64,000 nucleotides of DNA. Origin: Xenophilus sp. L33. Lineage in GTDB: Bacteria; Pseudomonadota; Gammaproteobacteria; Burkholderiales; Burkholderiaceae_C. How positions within the stretch are numbered: the stretch's first letter is position 1; the number at the start of each line of letters is the position of its first letter. This document shows positions 61,338 through 64,000 of this stretch, piece after piece. Below the pieces are notes generated by a model, which saw only the letters and a list, made by a program, of their open reading frames with translations, was not told the DNA's origin and ran no database searches. Location: contig NZ_LMUW01000013.1 of NCBI RefSeq assembly GCF_009765735.1, forward strand, positions 1 through 64,000, in the 5' to 3' direction. The position numbers and the translations under genes were made by a program.

Positions 61338-62318
61338 GTGAAGACCTTGACGACGACTTTCCGCCGTGCGGCGCTCACCGCGCTCGCCTCGCTTGCCTGC
61401 ATCGCGCCGGCCGCGCACGCCCAGTCCGACAACAAGCCGCTGCGGATGATCGTCCCGCTGGCGGCGGGCTCGACCGTCGACAACCTGGCGCGGTCGCTGG
61501 CGCCGGGCTTCGGGCGGGCCACGGGCCACACGGTGATCGTCGAGAACGTGGTCGGCGCCGGCGGCATTCCGGGCACCAGCCAGGTCGTGAAGGCACCCAA
61601 GGACGGCCTGACGCTCGGCCTGATCTCGTCGAACCACGTGATCAACCCCGGCATCTACAAGACGGTGCCCTACGACAGCCTGAAGGACATCACGCCGATC
61701 GCGGTGCTGGCCACGGTGCCGCTGGTGCTGGTGGTGAACCCGGCGCTTCCGGCGCGTAACCTGAAGGAGCTGCTGGCCTATGCCAAGGCCAACCCCGGCA
61801 AGCTGAACTACGGATCGGCGGGCAACGGCAGCACGCTGCACCTGGCGAGCGAACTGCTCATCAGCAAAACCGGCATCGACATGAAGCACGTGCCCTACCG
61901 CGGCACCGGGCCGTTGATCACCGACCTCATCGGCGGCCAGGTGCAACTGGCCTTCGTCTCGATCTCCCAGGTGGCGCCGCAGGTGAAGGCCGGCACGCTG
62001 CGGGCGCTGGCCGTTTCCACGCCTGCGCGCACCGCCGCGCTGCCCGACGTGCCGACCCTCGCCGAATCCGGTGCGCCCGGCTACAGCTTCGACGCCTGGA
62101 TCGCGATGATCGGTCCCGCCGGCCTGCCGAAGGCGATCGTCGACGCCGACTACCAGGCCGTGAAGGCGGCCCTGGCCTCGCCCGAGGCGCAGGCCTCGCT
62201 GACGGCGCAGGGCTTGACGATCCTCGACACCGGGCCCGACCTCGCGCCCGCCTTCTTCCAGGCCGAATTGACGAAGCACCAGCAACTGGTGAAGCAATCG
62301 GGCGCGACCCTGGACTGA
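61338..62318 (+). CDS. Bug/TctC-family solute receptor
   Basis: 326 residues with a Sec signal peptide (MKTLTTTFRRAALTALASLACIAPAAHA). Bug motifs follow: RMIVPLAAGSTVDNLARSLA, HTVIVENVVGAGGIPGTSQVV, VPYRGTGPLITDLIGGQVQLAF, and LPDVPTLAESGAPGYSF. It is the third such receptor in the window. It probably binds a tri- or dicarboxylate that is processed by the aconitase-like enzyme encoded just upstream. No TctA/TctB genes are adjacent. Confidence 0.94.
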   Translation: MKTLTTTFRRAALTALASLACIAPAAHAQSDNKPLRMIVPLAAGSTVDNLARSLAPGFGRATGHTVIVENVVGAGGIPGTSQVVKAPKDGLTLGLISSNHVINPGIYKTVPYDSLKDITPIAVLATVPLVLVVNPALPARNLKELLAYAKANPGKLNYGSAGNGSTLHLASELLISKTGIDMKHVPYRGTGPLITDLIGGQVQLAFVSISQVAPQVKAGTLRALAVSTPARTAALPDVPTLAESGAPGYSFDAWIAMIGPAGLPKAIVDADYQAVKAALASPEAQASLTAQGLTILDTGPDLAPAFFQAELTKHQQLVKQSGATLD

Positions 62319-62364
62319 CGGGCGAGACCGGTCGCCGCGCTCACCGCCTGCGCGAAAAGGCGTC

Positions 62365-63567
62365 TTACAGCGCGAGGTCCTTGAACCTGGCCAGGATCTC
62401 GCCGATCGGAATCTGGGTCGCCGCCGCGCACAGCACCGGCGCCAGCGCCGCGAGCAGCACCGGGATCGCGCTCTGGCCGGTCAGCGGGATCGGCAGCATG
62501 CGCTTGATGAGATCGTAGCCGGCCGACAGGTCCGCCAGCGAAGAAGCATCGGGCGAGCCGAGCAGGTCGCCCGGCGGTTCGACCACGATTGCGGCCTGCG
62601 GCATGCCGCCGACCCACTTGGCCTCGAAGGCCAGGTTGTGCTGGCTGACCAGCGCGCCGTAGTGGTTCAGCCCCTGCCGCTTGAGCAGGACCAGCCGGGG
62701 CGAGAACACCAACAGGGGCAGTGCGAACGCGACGGCAAAAAGCAGCACCATGCCCGCCATCGCGAACTTGAAGCTCGAGAGTTCGGCATTGCCGTGCACG
62801 ATCAGCTTGAGTGCCGTCGCCGACACCACCGTGCTGATCGCGAAGGCGAAGAGGACGAAGGTCTTCGGGTAGTGACCCACGAAGGCCAGGCCGCCGCAGC
62901 GGTCCGGATGGGTCGCCACCAGCCGCAGTTCGCAGCCGGCGATCTCGCGCAGCATCAGGCCCCAGGTGACGAAGCGCCAGAGCCAGCGCGCGAGCAGGAA
63001 CAGGTACAGCGGCAGCGCGACCAGGAGGGTCCACCAGCCCGCCAGGGTGGGGCGCAGCGCGCCGTCGTCGATGCGACCGAACCAGGTGCCGCCCTCGACG
63101 CCGCCCGCGCCATGCCGGATCCACAGGTACGACAGCACGTAGGCGCACAGCAGCAGCGCGGCTTCGACTCGCCAGGAGCCGGTGCGCCGCTCCATGCGCT
63201 CTCGGATGCGCTGCATGGCCGGTAGCGACGCCGGCAGCACGATGCCGCGGGCGGCGAACTGGCCGATCAGGCCGGCCATCTGCCGTTCGGAACTGCGCTC
63301 CATCAGCACGAAGGAGACCATCGCGACGGCGATCGCGTAGGCACTGAAATCCAGCAGCAGCGACTGGTCGGGCCGCGCGTTCCAGGCCATGCCCTGGAGC
63401 AGCGCCAGCGCGACGGCCGGCACCCAGGCGAAGGCGACGAACAGCACGCTGCGGCGGCCGACCGCCAGGTCGGATGCCGACAGCAGGCCGAGCCGCAACT
63501 GCAGCGCATAGAACGGGCCCCATCGAACGAAGGAGCCGTGCGCCGCGGGCACCGGTGCCGCGTTCAA
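62365..63567 (-). CDS. Hypothetical multi-span membrane protein
   Basis: 400 residues with about six to seven hydrophobic segments (about 45-63, 73-90, 135-152, 178-197, 240-258, 275-297 and 366-385). A cytosolic loop contains GGLAFVGHYPKTFVLFAF. I do not recognise the family. The ATG at 63567 lies 11 bases after the stop of the partial arylsulfatase on the same strand, so the two are very probably in one operon. The last helix is close to the C-terminus. Confidence 0.8.
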   Translation of the reverse strand: MNAAPVPAAHGSFVRWGPFYALQLRLGLLSASDLAVGRRSVLFVAFAWVPAVALALLQGMAWNARPDQSLLLDFSAYAIAVAMVSFVLMERSSERQMAGLIGQFAARGIVLPASLPAMQRIRERMERRTGSWRVEAALLLCAYVLSYLWIRHGAGGVEGGTWFGRIDDGALRPTLAGWWTLLVALPLYLFLLARWLWRFVTWGLMLREIAGCELRLVATHPDRCGGLAFVGHYPKTFVLFAFAISTVVSATALKLIVHGNAELSSFKFAMAGMVLLFAVAFALPLLVFSPRLVLLKRQGLNHYGALVSQHNLAFEAKWVGGMPQAAIVVEPPGDLLGSPDASSLADLSAGYDLIKRMLPIPLTGQSAIPVLLAALAPVLCAAATQIPIGEILARFKDLAL

Positions 63568-63578
63568 CGCCAGCGTGT

Positions 63579-64000
63579 TCAGTGGCCGGACCCGCTGGAA
63601 GCGTCCATCATCTTCTCGATGACCTGGTCCAGGCTGAAGCTCGCCGCCTTCTGGCGCGGCGGGAAGTCCTTGAAGGTGGCGAGGAACTCGGCCACGACGG
63701 CCTGCGCCGGCACCAGCAGGAAGGCGTGCCGGAACATCCAGTCGTAGAAGGTGTTCGACGTGATCTGGGCGCGCTCGTACGGGTCCATGCGCATGTTGAA
63801 GATGTAGGGCGTGCGAAGCACGACGAAGGGCTCCTGCCAGATCTTCAACGTGCCGGTCACGCGCTGTTCCAGGAACAGCATCTTCCAGTTGTCGTAGCGC
63901 AGCGCCGCGACGTCGCCATCGTCGGTGAAATAGATGAAGCCGGGGCGCGGGCTCTTGGCTTCCTTGCCCGTCAGGTAGGGCACCAGGTTGTAGCCGTCCA
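63579..64000 (-). CDS. Arylsulfatase, C-terminal part (cut by the window edge)
   Basis: About 140 residues are visible and the frame runs off the right edge. They include GYNLVPYLTG, FIYFTDDGDVAALRYDNWKMLF and MRMDPYERAQITSNTFYDWMFRHAFLLVPAQAVVAEFLATFKDFPPRQKAASFSLDQV. The same segments in the same order occur in the complete sulfatase at 18426, whose corresponding C-terminal regions read ALRYRDWKVSF and LRMDPYERG, so the two are paralogues. The catalytic cysteine region is outside the window. Confidence 0.88.
   Translation of the reverse strand, partial: DGYNLVPYLTGKEAKSPRPGFIYFTDDGDVAALRYDNWKMLFLEQRVTGTLKIWQEPFVVLRTPYIFNMRMDPYERAQITSNTFYDWMFRHAFLLVPAQAVVAEFLATFKDFPPRQKAASFSLDQVIEKMMDASSGSGH

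Noticed and set aside
59013-62297. A frame of over 1000 codons on the minus strand opposite the aconitase-like and Bug genes
   Set aside because: Same GC shadow effect; low-complexity composition and no domains, while the plus strand encodes recognisable proteins.

Overview
This 64 kb window is GC-rich, tightly packed bacterial chromosome. I infer a beta-proteobacterium of the Burkholderiales, most like Variovorax or another Comamonadaceae. The reasons are the third-position GC bias, many LysR-type regulators next to small catabolic operons, three orphan Bug/TctC-type solute receptors, AtuA-like (DUF1446) genes, and a Burkholderiales-style class A beta-lactamase with an AmpR-like regulator. 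I see no tRNA, rRNA, insertion sequence, prophage or CRISPR array. The window starts inside one gene (end of a possible GAF-domain protein) and ends inside another (an arylsulfatase).

Layout. 0-5.6 kb: a cysteine-free glutaredoxin-like protein, a KirBac-type potassium channel, a GH3 beta-glucosidase lipoprotein, and an alpha/beta hydrolase with a divergent LysR regulator. 5.7-10.8 kb: a quinone oxidoreductase, an aldo/keto reductase, and a Bug receptor/SMP-30 lactonase pair with a divergent AraC regulator. 10.8-12.7 kb: a fluoride riboswitch controlling a CLC-F type fluoride/proton antiporter, with a His-rich small protein downstream. 12.7-17.3 kb: a Bug receptor/split AtuA operon between LysR regulators. 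17.4-25.9 kb: an aldo/keto reductase, an arylsulfatase, two acyl-CoA synthetases facing tail to tail, and a PAS-GGDEF diguanylate cyclase. 26-31.3 kb: a RibD-type reductase, an EF-hand protein, an OmpR-type two-component system and an orphan branched-chain amino-acid receptor. 31.4-38.4 kb: small hypotheticals, the beta-lactamase/AmpR pair, an S24 repressor, a DacA/C-type carboxypeptidase, and a TetR/SDR pair.

38.5-47.2 kb is the most interesting part. A histidine kinase and a sigma-54-activating response regulator are followed by two transcription units. One encodes an MFS transporter and a calcineurin-like phosphoesterase. The other encodes a proline-rich lipoprotein, a cytosolic protein with the same repeated module, an ArsB-type anion permease and a YdcZ-type membrane protein. 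Both units have the same upstream architecture with matched spacing: a GTGTCC-N7-GGACA(C/A) dyad, an exact IHF consensus, and a TGGCA(C/T)G -24-like element. This looks like a dedicated, self-contained sigma-54 regulon. I do not recognise it as a described system.

47.2-56.5 kb: a YdeI-family protein, SDRs, a LysR regulator, a GH15 glycosidase, a natural fusion of an alpha/beta hydrolase with a gluconate 2-dehydrogenase subunit 3 domain coupled to a GMC oxidoreductase, and small hypotheticals. 56.6-64 kb: a CPA1 sodium/proton antiporter, a LysR gene, an aconitase-superfamily protein with the swivel domain at its N-terminus followed by a third Bug receptor, then a membrane protein and the partial arylsulfatase on the other strand.

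Functions are inferred from motifs read by eye. No database search was possible.
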